A stretch of 64,000 nt of DNA from positions 2,976,001-3,040,000 of the forward strand of contig JADJRK010000001.1 of NCBI GenBank assembly GCA_016712285.1, in the 5' to 3' direction. How positions within the stretch are numbered: position 1 is the stretch's first letter; every line of letters begins with the position of its first letter. Position numbers and translations under genes: made by a program. Source of the DNA: Planctomycetota bacterium. Lineage in GTDB: Bacteria > Planctomycetota > UBA8742 > UBA2392. Under the pieces are notes generated by a model, which was not told where the DNA came from, ran no database searches, and saw only the letters and a program-made list of their open reading frames with translations. Positions 19,764 through 28,917 of the stretch are shown in pieces.

Positions 19764-21668
19764 TCAACGGTCGACGGGCAGGCCGCTGGGCACGCTTTGC
19801 GGCACCTCCTGTGTGCGGTTGATGGCGGCTGGATCTGTCAGTGCCTCGAGAAACGCCTTCAGGTCCGCCAGCTCATTCGGTGTCAGGTTGCCCGGCACGT
19901 TCAGGAACACCGGGCTCAGGTTTTGCGTCATCGGCGCAACCGGAAGCAGCGTCGGCGCGAGGTCCGCCGCCTGGGTTATGTTCGCGCCGGTGTACGCGCC
20001 GCTGCTGGCGGCTTTGTCGCGGTAGTGGACCAGCACTTCGTCCAGCGTCTCGAACGCGCCGTTGTGCATGTACGGCGCCGTGAACGCCACGTTGCGCAAT
20101 GGCGGCACCCGGAACTGGTAGCGGTTGGCCGTGTTGCCGGTGGTGTTCTCGAAACCGAAGTCTTCGCGGCCGGAAGTGCCATTGCCCTTGCCGGGCCCGA
20201 ACTGAGGAATGCCAAGGTTGTGCGTGCTGAAGTTGCTGAGCTGCGGCCCGTTGTGGCAGCCGTCGCAGTTGCCCCGGCCGAAGAACACCTGTGCGCCGCG
20301 CTTCTGCGGGTCGGTCATGGCGGCGCTGTCGCCGCGCAGGTAGCGATCCCAGGCGCTGTTGGTGAATGTCTGGCTGGCTTCCCAGGCTGCGATCGCGCGG
20401 GCCATGTTGTTGACGTTCATGTTGCCGGGCCCGAACGCGGCGTCAAAGCCCTGCGTGTACGCCGGGAACTGGGCCAGCCGGTTTACCAGGGCCAGCCGGT
20501 AGTCGGTGTTGTTCAAGCCATCGAGCGAGTGCCCGGTGCCGCGCATCTCGATCAGGTCGGTCAGCGGGAACAGGGACTGGGCCGCCAGCGGCGAAAGGTT
20601 CATCTGGCCCTCGGGCGTCTGGACGGGCGTGCCCGGGGGTGCGGGCGGCTGGCCGGGCGGCGGGGGCGGAATGCCGACGCGCTTGTCCCAGAACATCTCG
20701 GGGATCTGCGCGACGTTCAGAATTGGCTGGGCATTGCGGGCAATGAAGACCTTGGCCGGGTGATCGCGGCCGGGGCCGATGCCGCCCGTGCCGCCCACGC
20801 CGATGCTGAGATTGAGCTTGTCGCCGGTGCCCAGTGTCGGGTGGTGGCAGGTGGCGCAGGCGACGTCGCGGTTACCGCTGAGCTCCTTGTCAAAGAATAG
20901 CAGGCGCCCCAGGTCAACCTGCGCCGCGGGGGGCGCCGGCGGCTGGTTCATGGGGGCGATATTCTCGGCGGCGATCAGTTGCCGCAGCTGCTGCTCAAGC
21001 TGTGCGTTGCCGGGCACGCCGCCCACGTTCAAGACGTAGGCACGCGAAGCCGTGGCTGTTCCGTCATCAACGGTGATAGTGACCGGCCAGTTGCCGGTGA
21101 CCGTCGCGCTGCCACTAACCAGCCCAGCCGCGTCCATCGCGATGCCGACCGGCAGCACACCGCCGGTGATGCTCCAGTTGAGCGGGCCGGCTGCGCCCGA
21201 GGCCTGCAATTGCGCTGTGTACGGCTGCAACACGACTGCGCCGGGCAGGGTGGCCGTAATGATGGTCAATCCGCCGGTGGTCGCGGCTTGCACGTTCATG
21301 TTGTAGCTGCGGGCGCCGGCCAGGGCTCCATCGGTGACGATGACCGTGAAACTGAACGAACCGGGCAGCGTCGGCGTGCCGCTCAGGGTCGTGGTGTCGG
21401 CGACGGAGGCCAGGTCGAGCGCCAGCCCGGGCGGCAGGCTGCCCGCTGCCAGCGCCCAGCTGAAGGGGCCCGCGCTGCCGGTGGCTGTCAGCACTTCGGA
21501 ATAGGCGGCGCCTTCGACGGGGTCGGGCAGGGTCGCCGGGTCGATGGTGAGTGCTGCCGACGAGCCGCCGCCGGAGCCGCCGCCGCCCGCTTCTTCCGGA
21601 TCGCAGGCCACCGCCAGCACGGCAAACGAGCAGCACAGCAACAGGCAAAGCAAGGTGGCGCGGCGCAT
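19764..21668 (-). CDS. Di-haem cytochrome c peroxidase-family protein with N-terminal Ig-like domains
   Basis: The start at 21668 gives a secretion signal (MRRATLLCLLLCCSFAVLAVAC), possibly a lipoprotein. Residues about 40-210 form two putative Ig (He_PIG-type) domains (SLPPGLALD, LSGTPTLPGSFSFTV; VLPVGIAMDAAGLVSGSATV). The C-terminal 400 residues are a MauG/CcpA-type peroxidase with two haem sites, CATCHH and CDGCHN, and the sequence FRVPPLRNVAFTAPYMHNGA. Such enzymes reduce peroxide or oxidise partner proteins in the envelope. A Pro-rich insertion (IPPPPPGQPPAPPGTP) near the first haem is unusual. Confidence 0.9.
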   Translation of the reverse strand: MRRATLLCLLLCCSFAVLAVACDPEEAGGGGSGGGSSAALTIDPATLPDPVEGAAYSEVLTATGSAGPFSWALAAGSLPPGLALDLASVADTTTLSGTPTLPGSFSFTVIVTDGALAGARSYNMNVQAATTGGLTIITATLPGAVVLQPYTAQLQASGAAGPLNWSITGGVLPVGIAMDAAGLVSGSATVTGNWPVTITVDDGTATASRAYVLNVGGVPGNAQLEQQLRQLIAAENIAPMNQPPAPPAAQVDLGRLLFFDKELSGNRDVACATCHHPTLGTGDKLNLSIGVGGTGGIGPGRDHPAKVFIARNAQPILNVAQIPEMFWDKRVGIPPPPPGQPPAPPGTPVQTPEGQMNLSPLAAQSLFPLTDLIEMRGTGHSLDGLNNTDYRLALVNRLAQFPAYTQGFDAAFGPGNMNVNNMARAIAAWEASQTFTNSAWDRYLRGDSAAMTDPQKRGAQVFFGRGNCDGCHNGPQLSNFSTHNLGIPQFGPGKGNGTSGREDFGFENTTGNTANRYQFRVPPLRNVAFTAPYMHNGAFETLDEVLVHYRDKAASSGAYTGANITQAADLAPTLLPVAPMTQNLSPVFLNVPGNLTPNELADLKAFLEALTDPAAINRTQEVPQSVPSGLPVDR

Positions 21669-21862
21669 GGTTTCGCTCGGCAGGGGACAGGGGCTGAACT
21701 GTTCACGCACGCCGCCGAAAAGATTCACGCGAAATTCCATGCGAACGGGCCAGTCGCGATTGCCGGCCGCTGCGAGAAGCCATCAGCGAGAGGCTTCCCA
21801 TTGTTGGGAAATTGAATTGCGGCCGTTCTGGCTGAGCCACTTCCAAGGGGTACAATTCAAGC

Positions 21863-22678
21863 ATGGTTCGAATCGCGCTTATGCTGGTTTGGCTGTTGCT
21901 GGCAACGCCGCTGTCCGCGGATGCGTGCGACTGCAAGCCGCCCACCGCGGACACCACGCCGCCCGCGGGCCAGGAGTTGCCCTGGGCCCATGTGGATGTG
22001 GCGAACGCCAACGCCATGACCCAGGCGGCAATCGACGCCATGGACGTGACCGCGAGTTTCCTGTGGCGTGACCACGAGCCAATGGCTGTGCACGACGTCA
22101 TCACGCGCGTGATCGTGTACGTCGATGGCGACCCGGCGGTAGACAACTCCGGCAACGGGGTGTTCGACGGCGCACCAGCTGACACACTTCTCGCCGATAT
22201 CGACGCAACAACCCTGGGCCTTCCGACCGGGCCGGGCACCGGCGGCAGCGCGGTGACCATTCAGCAGTCGGCCGTGATGTCGCTTGCGCTGTCACAATCG
22301 GTACTGGTCCAGGCTGGAGGCGTGGTGACGCGCCGGCTGTGGATTCGCGTGCTGATCTGTCCCGACAATGCAGCATTCCAGGCCGCCCGCACCAACCAGC
22401 TAGACTTTGCTTGCCCTGGCGTCTTTACCTCGGTGGCATTCACAGTCACCGGCGTGCCCGTGCAGGACGTGAGTGTCACAGGCGGCGACGCTGCCACTTT
22501 CAAGTTCGGCAAACGGATCATCGGTGGATGCGCCGACGAGAAGTGCAGCGCGGACGCCGGCTGCTCAGGGGCAGCGAAGGCCACCGCGCCACTGGTGCTG
22601 CTGGCCCTGCTGGTGCTGATTGCATTTCTCCGAAGGGGTTCGGCTACGCCCATGAACCCTCGTCGCGGTCGGGCCTGA
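21863..22678 (+). CDS. Secreted protein with Cys-containing C-terminal sorting-type tail
   Basis: The 271-residue protein has a signal peptide (MVRIALMLVWLLLATPLSADA), then a Cys-rich start (CDCKPP), and a beta-rich body with an acidic, possibly Ca-binding stretch (DGDPAVDNSGNGVFDG). The C-terminus has GGCADEKCSADAGCSGAAKA, then a hydrophobic helix (APLVLLALLVLIAFL) and basic residues. This tripartite tail resembles MYXO-CTERM/GlyGly-CTERM-like surface-sorting signals. It converges on the TPR gene across a strong hairpin. The body belongs to no family I recognise. Confidence 0.75.
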   Translation: MVRIALMLVWLLLATPLSADACDCKPPTADTTPPAGQELPWAHVDVANANAMTQAAIDAMDVTASFLWRDHEPMAVHDVITRVIVYVDGDPAVDNSGNGVFDGAPADTLLADIDATTLGLPTGPGTGGSAVTIQQSAVMSLALSQSVLVQAGGVVTRRLWIRVLICPDNAAFQAARTNQLDFACPGVFTSVAFTVTGVPVQDVSVTGGDAATFKFGKRIIGGCADEKCSADAGCSGAAKATAPLVLLALLVLIAFLRRGSATPMNPRRGRA

Positions 22679-22690
22679 GCAAACTGGAAA

Positions 22691-22718
22691 CCGGGGCGGA
22701 CATGCTCGTCCGCCCCGG
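22691..22718. terminator. Bidirectional hairpin terminator
   Basis: A perfect 11-bp stem, CCGGGGCGGAC / GTCCGCCCCGG, with loop ATGCTC lies between converging genes ending at 22678 and 22754. Confidence 0.75.
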
Positions 22719-22753
22719 CCGTTGCTTTCGGCATCACGCCGCGAGCGCCTGCG

Positions 22754-24067
22754 TCAGGCTGTGGCAGCCAGCAGCGTCCAGCCCAGCGCGCTTTCGGGCT
22801 TGTTGAACGTGCGCTCTGCCAGCACGTGGCGAGCGAGGTTGGACTTGCCCCCATTGATGGCAGCTTTGATCAGCGTAAGGCTCAGCACGTCGCGCTGGGC
22901 GTGGCTGCCGCCGAAGCGGTTGCTGATCTCTCGCACGGGGCCGATGTTGCTGATCGCGCCGGCCCAGTCCTGCCGGCCGAACGCCAGCAGCCCCTTGGCC
23001 ACGGGCATACCTACTTCGCGAATCATTTCGGCGTTGGTGGTCTCGCCCTTGGCGGCTGCGTCCAGCGAGCGCATCACCTGTTGCGCCTGGTCTTCCCGGC
23101 CGGTGGCGGCAAAGGCCATCATCGCGTGCACGTCGTTGAACACCCAGAAGCCACGCTCTTCTTTCATGCGTGCCTGCCAGATGTCGGCCAGCGCCTCCAT
23201 GCGCGTGCCGATGTCGTGGCCCAGCACGTGCAGCCGCCACAGCATCGAGGTCGCATCCACCAGCACCAGCAGCATGTCGCTGGGCTGCCCGAAGATCACG
23301 CTGTCGTACAGCTTCAGCACGCGCTCAAGGTTGCCGCGGTCAAGGTGAAACAGCGCCAGGTGCCACCAGTTGTGAATCGCCAGAATGCCGGTTACCGCCC
23401 AGTCGCGGCTGGAGGTTTCCATCCACGCGATGCCATCGTCGATGCGACCCTGCATTTCCATGCAATGGGCGATCGCATGCGCGGCCCAGCCGTCGCGCGG
23501 GTCAAAGCTGAGGGCGACACGTGCGGCCCTTTCGGCTTGCTCGTACTGGTTACACTCTTCAAGGCCAAAGGCGTGCATGCCCTTGACGTAGCCATAGCCG
23601 GGCACGCCTGGTGTCCAGTGCGGCAACACGCGGGCCACGCGGTCGCGCAGGCTTAGTGCGTTGCCGCGCACGAAGTCAAACAGGTGGCCCAGTTGCAGCG
23701 CAAACGCGTCGCGCGGGTAGTCGGCCAGCAACTCGTCCAGCGCGTGGCCGCCGCGGTGGTAGTGGCCCTGCACCAGCAGATCGATCGCGCCGCGCAGCCG
23801 CTCTTCGCGGTCGTTGCCCTTGAGCTTTGCGGCGTCGGCAAGGCTTTGTCGGGCCATGGTGGTGAAGCGGTTCTCGGCGGCGGTCATCAACGCGCCGGCT
23901 TTGAACAGGTGGCCCAGCAGGAAGTCCGGGTGCTGTGCCAGCGCGGCGTCGATGGTGGCCATCGGGTCGCCGCGGTAGGCCTGCAGTTGATGCAGCGCGG
24001 TCTCGTAGGCTTCAAGCGCGTCGTCGCTTGCGTGGCTTACGGGTGTGTCTCGTCGGTCAAGTCTCAT
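22754..24067 (-). CDS. TPR protein of the TTC38-like family
   Basis: The start at 24067 has TGGAGACGCC before it; a longer start at 24166 would run through the operator. The 437-residue product is all helical: AYETALHQLQAYRGDPMATI, HPDFLLGHLFKAGALM, GYGYVKGMHAFGLEECNQY, then DGWAAHAIAHCMEMQGR and the HNWWHLALFHLDRGN motif. These His/Trp-rich repeats are characteristic of tetratricopeptide-repeat protein 38 homologues, whose function is unknown. It is divergent from a TetR gene, which probably controls it. Confidence 0.85.
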   Translation of the reverse strand: MRLDRRDTPVSHASDDALEAYETALHQLQAYRGDPMATIDAALAQHPDFLLGHLFKAGALMTAAENRFTTMARQSLADAAKLKGNDREERLRGAIDLLVQGHYHRGGHALDELLADYPRDAFALQLGHLFDFVRGNALSLRDRVARVLPHWTPGVPGYGYVKGMHAFGLEECNQYEQAERAARVALSFDPRDGWAAHAIAHCMEMQGRIDDGIAWMETSSRDWAVTGILAIHNWWHLALFHLDRGNLERVLKLYDSVIFGQPSDMLLVLVDATSMLWRLHVLGHDIGTRMEALADIWQARMKEERGFWVFNDVHAMMAFAATGREDQAQQVMRSLDAAAKGETTNAEMIREVGMPVAKGLLAFGRQDWAGAISNIGPVREISNRFGGSHAQRDVLSLTLIKAAINGGKSNLARHVLAERTFNKPESALGWTLLAATA

Positions 24068-24093
24068 GGCGTCTCCATTTCCGGGATCGTAAT

Positions 24094-24115
24094 CTATACC
24101 GACTAGTTGGTACAG
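24094..24115. promoter_or_regulatory. Palindromic operator for the divergent TetR regulator
   Basis: The core TACCGACTAGTTGGTA is palindromic at 14 of 16 positions and extends outward by CT and AG. It lies 27 bases upstream of the TPR gene start. A weaker half-site pair, ACTAAGTAGT at 24200-24209, lies just before the tetR start. Two related sites flanking a divergent intergenic region are typical of TetR autoregulation. Confidence 0.6.
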
Positions 24116-24221
24116 TATGAAATGCCGCAGGGCAAGTGCTTTCTGAAAAAACTGTGGAGACCGCATAAGACGGGCACTGCGGGGCTTGTGCCTTCACAGA
24201 CTAAGTAGTATAAATACAGCC

Positions 24222-24842
24222 ATGCCCCGCGACGGAACCCATACCCGCAACCGCATCCTTGACTCGGCGCTGCTTCTGGCGCTGGAGAAGGGCTTGGCGG
24301 CTGCTTCGCTTGACCAGGTGATCGAAGGGGCCGAGATCACCAAGGGTGCGTTCTTCTATCACTTCAAGTCCAAGGATGAGCTTGCGCTGGCGCTGGTCCG
24401 CCACGTCGCCGAGCTGGACCGCCAGAACCACGCCAAAATTGTCCAGCGCGTCGAGGAGCTTTCGCGCGACCCGCTGCAGCAGGTGCTGCTGGCGTGCAGC
24501 CTGACCGCCGACCTGGTCGCGCCCAGCGAGCCCAACCCCGGCTGCCTGTTTGCCAGCTATTGTTACCAGGGCGACCTGTGGAGTGAAGCCGCGCGCAAGA
24601 TCTGCGAGTCTAACTTTCACGAGCAGGCGGCATGGATTGAGGGCAAGCTCAAGCAGGCCGCAAAGTTAGCCGGCAGGAAGGGAAAGTCCGCGCTGGCCGT
24701 AAGCCCGGCGCAACTGGCAATGATGTTCCACAGCGTGTTCGAGGGCGCCTTCGTGCTGGCCAGAACCTACAACGACGCCAGCCTGTTCCGGAAGCAGGTA
24801 CTAGCCTACCGCGACATGCTCGAAGCCGTTTTCAAACCCTAA
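24222..24842 (+). CDS. TetR/AcrR-family transcriptional repressor
   Basis: The start at 24222 gives MPRDGTHTRNRILDSALLLA. The HTH follows as LDQVIEGAEITKGAFFYHFK, SKDELALALV, close to the TetR consensus. The remaining 150 residues form the helical ligand-binding and dimer domain, with LVAPSEPNPGCLFASYCYQG, a C-terminal domain pattern seen in NemR/AcuR-like regulators. It is divergent from the TTC38-like gene and has palindromic sites in the shared 154-base gap. The inducing ligand is unknown; nearby Cys residues could sense electrophiles, but this is speculation. Confidence 0.92.
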   Translation: MPRDGTHTRNRILDSALLLALEKGLAAASLDQVIEGAEITKGAFFYHFKSKDELALALVRHVAELDRQNHAKIVQRVEELSRDPLQQVLLACSLTADLVAPSEPNPGCLFASYCYQGDLWSEAARKICESNFHEQAAWIEGKLKQAAKLAGRKGKSALAVSPAQLAMMFHSVFEGAFVLARTYNDASLFRKQVLAYRDMLEAVFKP

Positions 24843-24850
24843 AAATAGGC

Positions 24851-24874
24851 CAGGGCGGCTATCACGCCGCCCTG
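24851..24874. terminator. Bidirectional hairpin terminator
   Basis: CAGGGCGGC-TATCAC-GCCGCCCTG is a perfect 9-bp stem between the converging tetR and MamK-like genes. A second, bulged hairpin (CACAG.GGCGCG-TTT-CGCGCC....CTGTG) lies at 24885-24914, nearer the MamK-like stop codon. Confidence 0.7.
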
Positions 24875-24916
24875 TTGGGGAGAGCACAGTGGCGCGTTTC
24901 GCGCCTCCGCTGTGTC

Positions 24917-26005
24917 TTAGTTTGCGGCTGCTTCGGCGGCGATTTCTTGCCAGAACTCGGCGGGTATGTCCTGGGCGAGGTGCAGTGCCCCGTTGGCGCC
25001 GGCGTATACGGGCTCGTTGACGCGCGTTACCTTGCCGCCGCCCATCTCGTTCAGCTTGGCTTCGATTGCGCGGTCAAGGCCGATGATCTGGCTGCCGCCG
25101 CCTGCCAGCAGCACGTGGTTGCGCATGCTGGCCTGGAACTCTGGGTCGTAGTCCGCGATCAGGTTGTGCAGCTCACTGGCGATCTCGGGCACGATGCTTT
25201 CGACCGCCGCGTGCAACTGCTCGGTGATGTCAAATTCGTGCGGCACGCCCTTGACCGGCAGGGTGACAATCACCGGCTCGTCTACACGGCTTAGCGCGGC
25301 GTGGCGCTCTTTGATCTGCTTGATCATGTTGACCGTGAACGCGGCTTCGGGGTACGTGGCCTTGAGCAGCTCGAACAGTTTGCGGTCCACGGCGTCGCCG
25401 GCGGCGCTTACGGTAATCTGGTCGTCCGGGGCGGGCAGGCTGCCGTGCATGCGGCAAAGGTCGGTGGTGCCGGCGCCGATGTCGATCACCAGTGTGTCCG
25501 CCAGGAACTGCAAGCCGTAGGCCACGGCAAAGGGTTCGCTGCAGATCATCACGCAATCTAGGAGGCCGCGGGATGCCTCAATCAGTGTTTTCTGGCTGTG
25601 GATGCTGGCCTGGGCCGGGGCGCCGATCACGCCGTAGATCAGGTCATCTTTGCGCGGCTTGGCGAGTGTGACGACGTGTTCGAGCAGGTCGCGGATGGCG
25701 GCTTGTGTGCGGCCGGCGTCGCGGTTGAGGCTGGTGTCGAGGTCGCGGTATTTGACCGCGCCCTTTTCCATGGGGCGGTAGACGTCGCACGAGTGCTTGT
25801 TGCGCCAGGCGTCGGCGCCGAAGAGTTTGTCTTTGCCCAGTGCCTTGCGGCTGATCAGGTCGCGCGGGTAGGCGACGATGCTGTCCACGGTCGCGCGCAC
25901 CCCGTTGCTTGAAGCCACTGCGGCGTGACTGGTGCCAAGGTCGATACCGACGAAAAGCACGCCCTCAGTGGGTTTGTGCTGTGGGGCATTGGTGTTGGGG
26001 CGCAT
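24917..26005 (-). CDS. MamK-like bacterial actin
   Basis: The start at 26005 has ACGGAGATTCGC upstream and gives 362 residues. Actin-fold nucleotide motifs are FVGIDLGTSHAAV (phosphate 1, about 19-30), VIDIGAGTTDLCRMHG (phosphate 2, from 173) and HVLLAGGGSQIIGL (adenosine, from 297). The spacing and wording, including CSEPFAVAYGL with E157 at the place of the MamK catalytic Glu, PAPDDQITVSAAGDAVDRKL, and a C-terminus GALHLAQDIPAEFW, match magnetosome MamK as I remember it better than MreB or ParM. It should form cytoplasmic filaments. No other magnetosome gene is nearby. Confidence 0.85.
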   Translation of the reverse strand: MRPNTNAPQHKPTEGVLFVGIDLGTSHAAVASSNGVRATVDSIVAYPRDLISRKALGKDKLFGADAWRNKHSCDVYRPMEKGAVKYRDLDTSLNRDAGRTQAAIRDLLEHVVTLAKPRKDDLIYGVIGAPAQASIHSQKTLIEASRGLLDCVMICSEPFAVAYGLQFLADTLVIDIGAGTTDLCRMHGSLPAPDDQITVSAAGDAVDRKLFELLKATYPEAAFTVNMIKQIKERHAALSRVDEPVIVTLPVKGVPHEFDITEQLHAAVESIVPEIASELHNLIADYDPEFQASMRNHVLLAGGGSQIIGLDRAIEAKLNEMGGGKVTRVNEPVYAGANGALHLAQDIPAEFWQEIAAEAAAN

Positions 26006-26105
26006 GCGAATCTCCGTGAAAGGCGTATCGGAAGATCGGCACACGCGCGCGCGCGAATTGAAAGAAAACCGGAAAATTCGCCCGCGGGGTACGCCGCCCA
26101 AACCG

Positions 26106-26132
26106 AAAACCCCGCAGGCAATGCCCGCGGGG
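26106..26132 (-). terminator. Intrinsic terminator of the VCBS-repeat gene
   Basis: On the reverse strand a 10-bp stem (CCCCGCGGGC / GCCTGCGGGG, one G-T pair, loop ATT) is followed by TTTT. It lies 20 bases after the stop codon at 26153. Confidence 0.85.
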
Positions 26133-26152
26133 CCACGGAGGACAGCCCTCTG

Positions 26153-28840
26153 CTATGCCCGCTGTCTGTGGGACCGGGCGATGCAGAAGACTGCGAGCAC
26201 GAGCAACAGCAAAGCCAGCAGGTTCAACCCGCCGCCCGCTACTGCACAGCCGCCACCACCACCGTTGCTGTCGGAACCGCCACTGCCGGAGTTGGCACCG
26301 TCGGCTGCGGCAGTTCCGGAGACAGCGAGGGCAAACGGAGTGGCCTGGGATGAGTCGTCGTGGGTGAGGGTCATGGATGCCGCAAAGACGCCTGACGCCT
26401 GCGGGCTGAAGCTGAGGGTGAACGTGGTGTATGCGCCGGGTGCAAGCGTGCTTGTCATGCCCGTGGTGTCGAGCACCCACTGGCTGGCGTGTGCGCCGCT
26501 GAGTGCGGGCACGCCGACGTGCAGGTCAGCGTTGCCCGCGTTTTCGACGCGAATGGCCATGGCCGCTGACTGGCCAACGACCAGCGCGCCGAAGGCGCGG
26601 CTTCCGCCATTGGCGATGATTGCGCCGTTGCTGTCGCGAACGACGAGGATCGGCGCGTATACGGTGACTGTTCCCACGCCCGCAATCTCGAAGGTGAACG
26701 GGTTGGGCTGGTTGGGGTCGTCGTGGGCGATCTGGACGGTGGCGGTCTTGGCGCCGGCGGTGGTGGGGTCGAATGCGATGCTGAACGAGGTGCTGGTGCC
26801 GTTGGCGACGCTGCCGGCCATGCCCGTGGTGTTCAGGACGAAGTCGCCGGGGTTTGCGCCCCCGAGCGTCACGCCGCTGATGTTCAGGACGCTCGGCCCG
26901 CTGTTGCTGATCACGATGCCCAGCGCGGTGGTCGCGCCGGCCGCTTCATCCTGCGTGCCGAAGTCGCGGCCGCCGGTGGCACTGGCGCCATGGGCGATGC
27001 CCGCACCGCCTTGTTCGCTGACCGCGATCACGGGCGGGGGCGGGGCGCCCACCGCCAGGTGAAACGTGAACACAGTCTGCGAGGTGCCATCGTCGGCGGT
27101 GAGTTGCACGGTGTGGGTGGTGCCGCCGACGTTGAAGGTTCCGCTTGTGGGGTAAAGGTTGCAGGGCACACCGGCTGCGGTGGCGGAGAACTCGCTGACC
27201 AGCAGGCCCTGCGTCGTGACACTGCTGATGGAGGCCAACAGGTCGATCGTGCTGCTGTCAGGGTCGCCCACGTTGACCTGGATGTTCAGCGCGGCCAGCG
27301 TCGAGTTGTACGCGACGTTGACGGTGTCGCCATCGGTCAGCCAGTTGCTGCCGGCACGCACATTGATCATGGGAGGCGTGCTGCCGTTCAGGTGCAGCCA
27401 GTCGCGCAGCACCATGTCGAGGTCGCCGTCGTTGTCCATGTCGGCATAGTCCATGCCGTAATGAACGTCGGTCAGGTTGCCGACGCCGTAGCCGTTGACG
27501 TACACCCCGCCGCCGGTGTTGCACAGGGTCTGGGTGCGCCATGAGCCGCCGAACTGGCTTGTGACGTAGTTGCTGTTGGTGATGCCGAGGTCCCAGTCAT
27601 GGTCGCCGTCGAAGTCAACGAACTGACAGTGCCAGGTCTGGTCGTACTCGCTGGTAAACATGCCGGTCTGGCCGTACAGCGTCATCGTGCCGGTGCCGTC
27701 GTTCTGCCACAGGCAGGCCAGTCTTGGGTCAGGGACGGTGCCGCCGTTTGTGCCCAACGCGATGTCGAGGTCGCCATCGCCGTCGAGGTCACCCAGTGCG
27801 ACGCTCATGTTCTGGTCGCTGTAGCCGAAGAACTTGTGGGCCGGTACAGCCGAGGTGCCGGACGGTACGTATGAACTGAATGCGCCCTGCCCGTCATTGA
27901 AGTAGATGACGCTCTTGTCGCTGCTGAAGAGTGCAAAGACCGCGAACACGAGGTCCAGGTCGCCGTCGGCGTCCATATCGCCCAGGGCGACGTCCCAGGC
28001 GTTGTGCGTGGTCGGCGAGTTGGCGCCGGGATACACGTCGATAATCCCGGGCGTCCAGGTCGTGCCGCTGTTGTAGTAGATCTCGGCCGCGGCTGCATTG
28101 ATGCCACCGTTGGCAAACACGATGTCGAGGTCACCGTCCCCGTCGAGGTCGCCGACGGTCACGGCAATGCTGTCGGTGTCGGTGGTGTTGAGCTGGACCG
28201 GCGTGCCGAGCTGGCCGCTGCCGTTGTTGAGATAAAGCAGGTTGCGGCCCGGGTTGATCGCCACCACCATGTCCAGGTCGCCGTCGCTGTCGACGTCGGC
28301 GAGCGCCAGGTCCTGCACCTGGTCAGTCGCGCCACCCCACGTGGCGGACTGCGGGAAGTTGCCGGTGCCGTCGTTGAAGTAGATATGGTTGGCCGCGTTC
28401 ATGCGGCCGAGCACGATGTCGATGTCGCCATCGCCATCCATGTCACCGCAGCGCACGGCGTAGACTTCGGGATGGGTGTTGGTGTTGTACTGGCGCTTGT
28501 AGGTGTCAAAGACCGGGGTGACGGCCCTGGTGCGGGCCGTGAAACGGTACGCGAAGTTGTACGCCGGCACGCTGACCTCAACTTCTTCGCCGGGCAGGAA
28601 GTCCACCGCCGGGTCAAAGACCCAGGTGTTGCCCGCGGCGACGCAATTGCCGGCGACTTTGCCGCGCAGGCGGGTATGGACCCGCACGTCGGGGTTGGGC
28701 GCCGCGGTGGCCAGCGTGATGACGATGTTGTTGTCCAGGCTGGCGTCGCACGTGTTGGCTTGTGGGTTTACGCTGCTGACTTGCGCCGACAGCGCACCGC
28801 ACAGCAGGGGCCACAGCAGGTTGAGAAGTATTCGATGCAT
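26153..28840 (-). CDS. Large secreted FG-GAP/VCBS repeat protein with ASPM-type Ig domains and sorting tail
   Basis: The 895-residue protein has a signal peptide (MHRILLNLLWPLLCGALSAQ), a short Ig-like domain, then about seven FG-GAP/VCBS repeats of the form GDMDGDGDIDIVLGRMNAAN and GDLDGDGDLDIVFANGG that should fold as a Ca-binding propeller. Two ASPM/choice-of-anchor-D-like beta domains follow (about 640-850: VLNISGVTLGGANPGDFVLN; VENAGNADLHVG). The end is GGGGGCAVAGGG, then a Leu-rich helix, then ARSHRQRA, a Cys-containing surface-sorting-type tail. It is likely an outer-surface adhesin or scaffold. Confidence 0.88.
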   Translation of the reverse strand: MHRILLNLLWPLLCGALSAQVSSVNPQANTCDASLDNNIVITLATAAPNPDVRVHTRLRGKVAGNCVAAGNTWVFDPAVDFLPGEEVEVSVPAYNFAYRFTARTRAVTPVFDTYKRQYNTNTHPEVYAVRCGDMDGDGDIDIVLGRMNAANHIYFNDGTGNFPQSATWGGATDQVQDLALADVDSDGDLDMVVAINPGRNLLYLNNGSGQLGTPVQLNTTDTDSIAVTVGDLDGDGDLDIVFANGGINAAAAEIYYNSGTTWTPGIIDVYPGANSPTTHNAWDVALGDMDADGDLDLVFAVFALFSSDKSVIYFNDGQGAFSSYVPSGTSAVPAHKFFGYSDQNMSVALGDLDGDGDLDIALGTNGGTVPDPRLACLWQNDGTGTMTLYGQTGMFTSEYDQTWHCQFVDFDGDHDWDLGITNSNYVTSQFGGSWRTQTLCNTGGGVYVNGYGVGNLTDVHYGMDYADMDNDGDLDMVLRDWLHLNGSTPPMINVRAGSNWLTDGDTVNVAYNSTLAALNIQVNVGDPDSSTIDLLASISSVTTQGLLVSEFSATAAGVPCNLYPTSGTFNVGGTTHTVQLTADDGTSQTVFTFHLAVGAPPPPVIAVSEQGGAGIAHGASATGGRDFGTQDEAAGATTALGIVISNSGPSVLNISGVTLGGANPGDFVLNTTGMAGSVANGTSTSFSIAFDPTTAGAKTATVQIAHDDPNQPNPFTFEIAGVGTVTVYAPILVVRDSNGAIIANGGSRAFGALVVGQSAAMAIRVENAGNADLHVGVPALSGAHASQWVLDTTGMTSTLAPGAYTTFTLSFSPQASGVFAASMTLTHDDSSQATPFALAVSGTAAADGANSGSGGSDSNGGGGGCAVAGGGLNLLALLLLVLAVFCIARSHRQRA

Positions 28841-28917
28841 GATTGATCCTCCGTTCGCTCGACACGCACATTTGTATCAGATGCGGTCGGTTGAACGTGG
28901 CAGGCATGAAAAGGCGG

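Noticed and set aside
24917..26005. A magnetosome island
   Set aside because: Only the MamK-like gene is present; none of the other mam genes is seen in the window.
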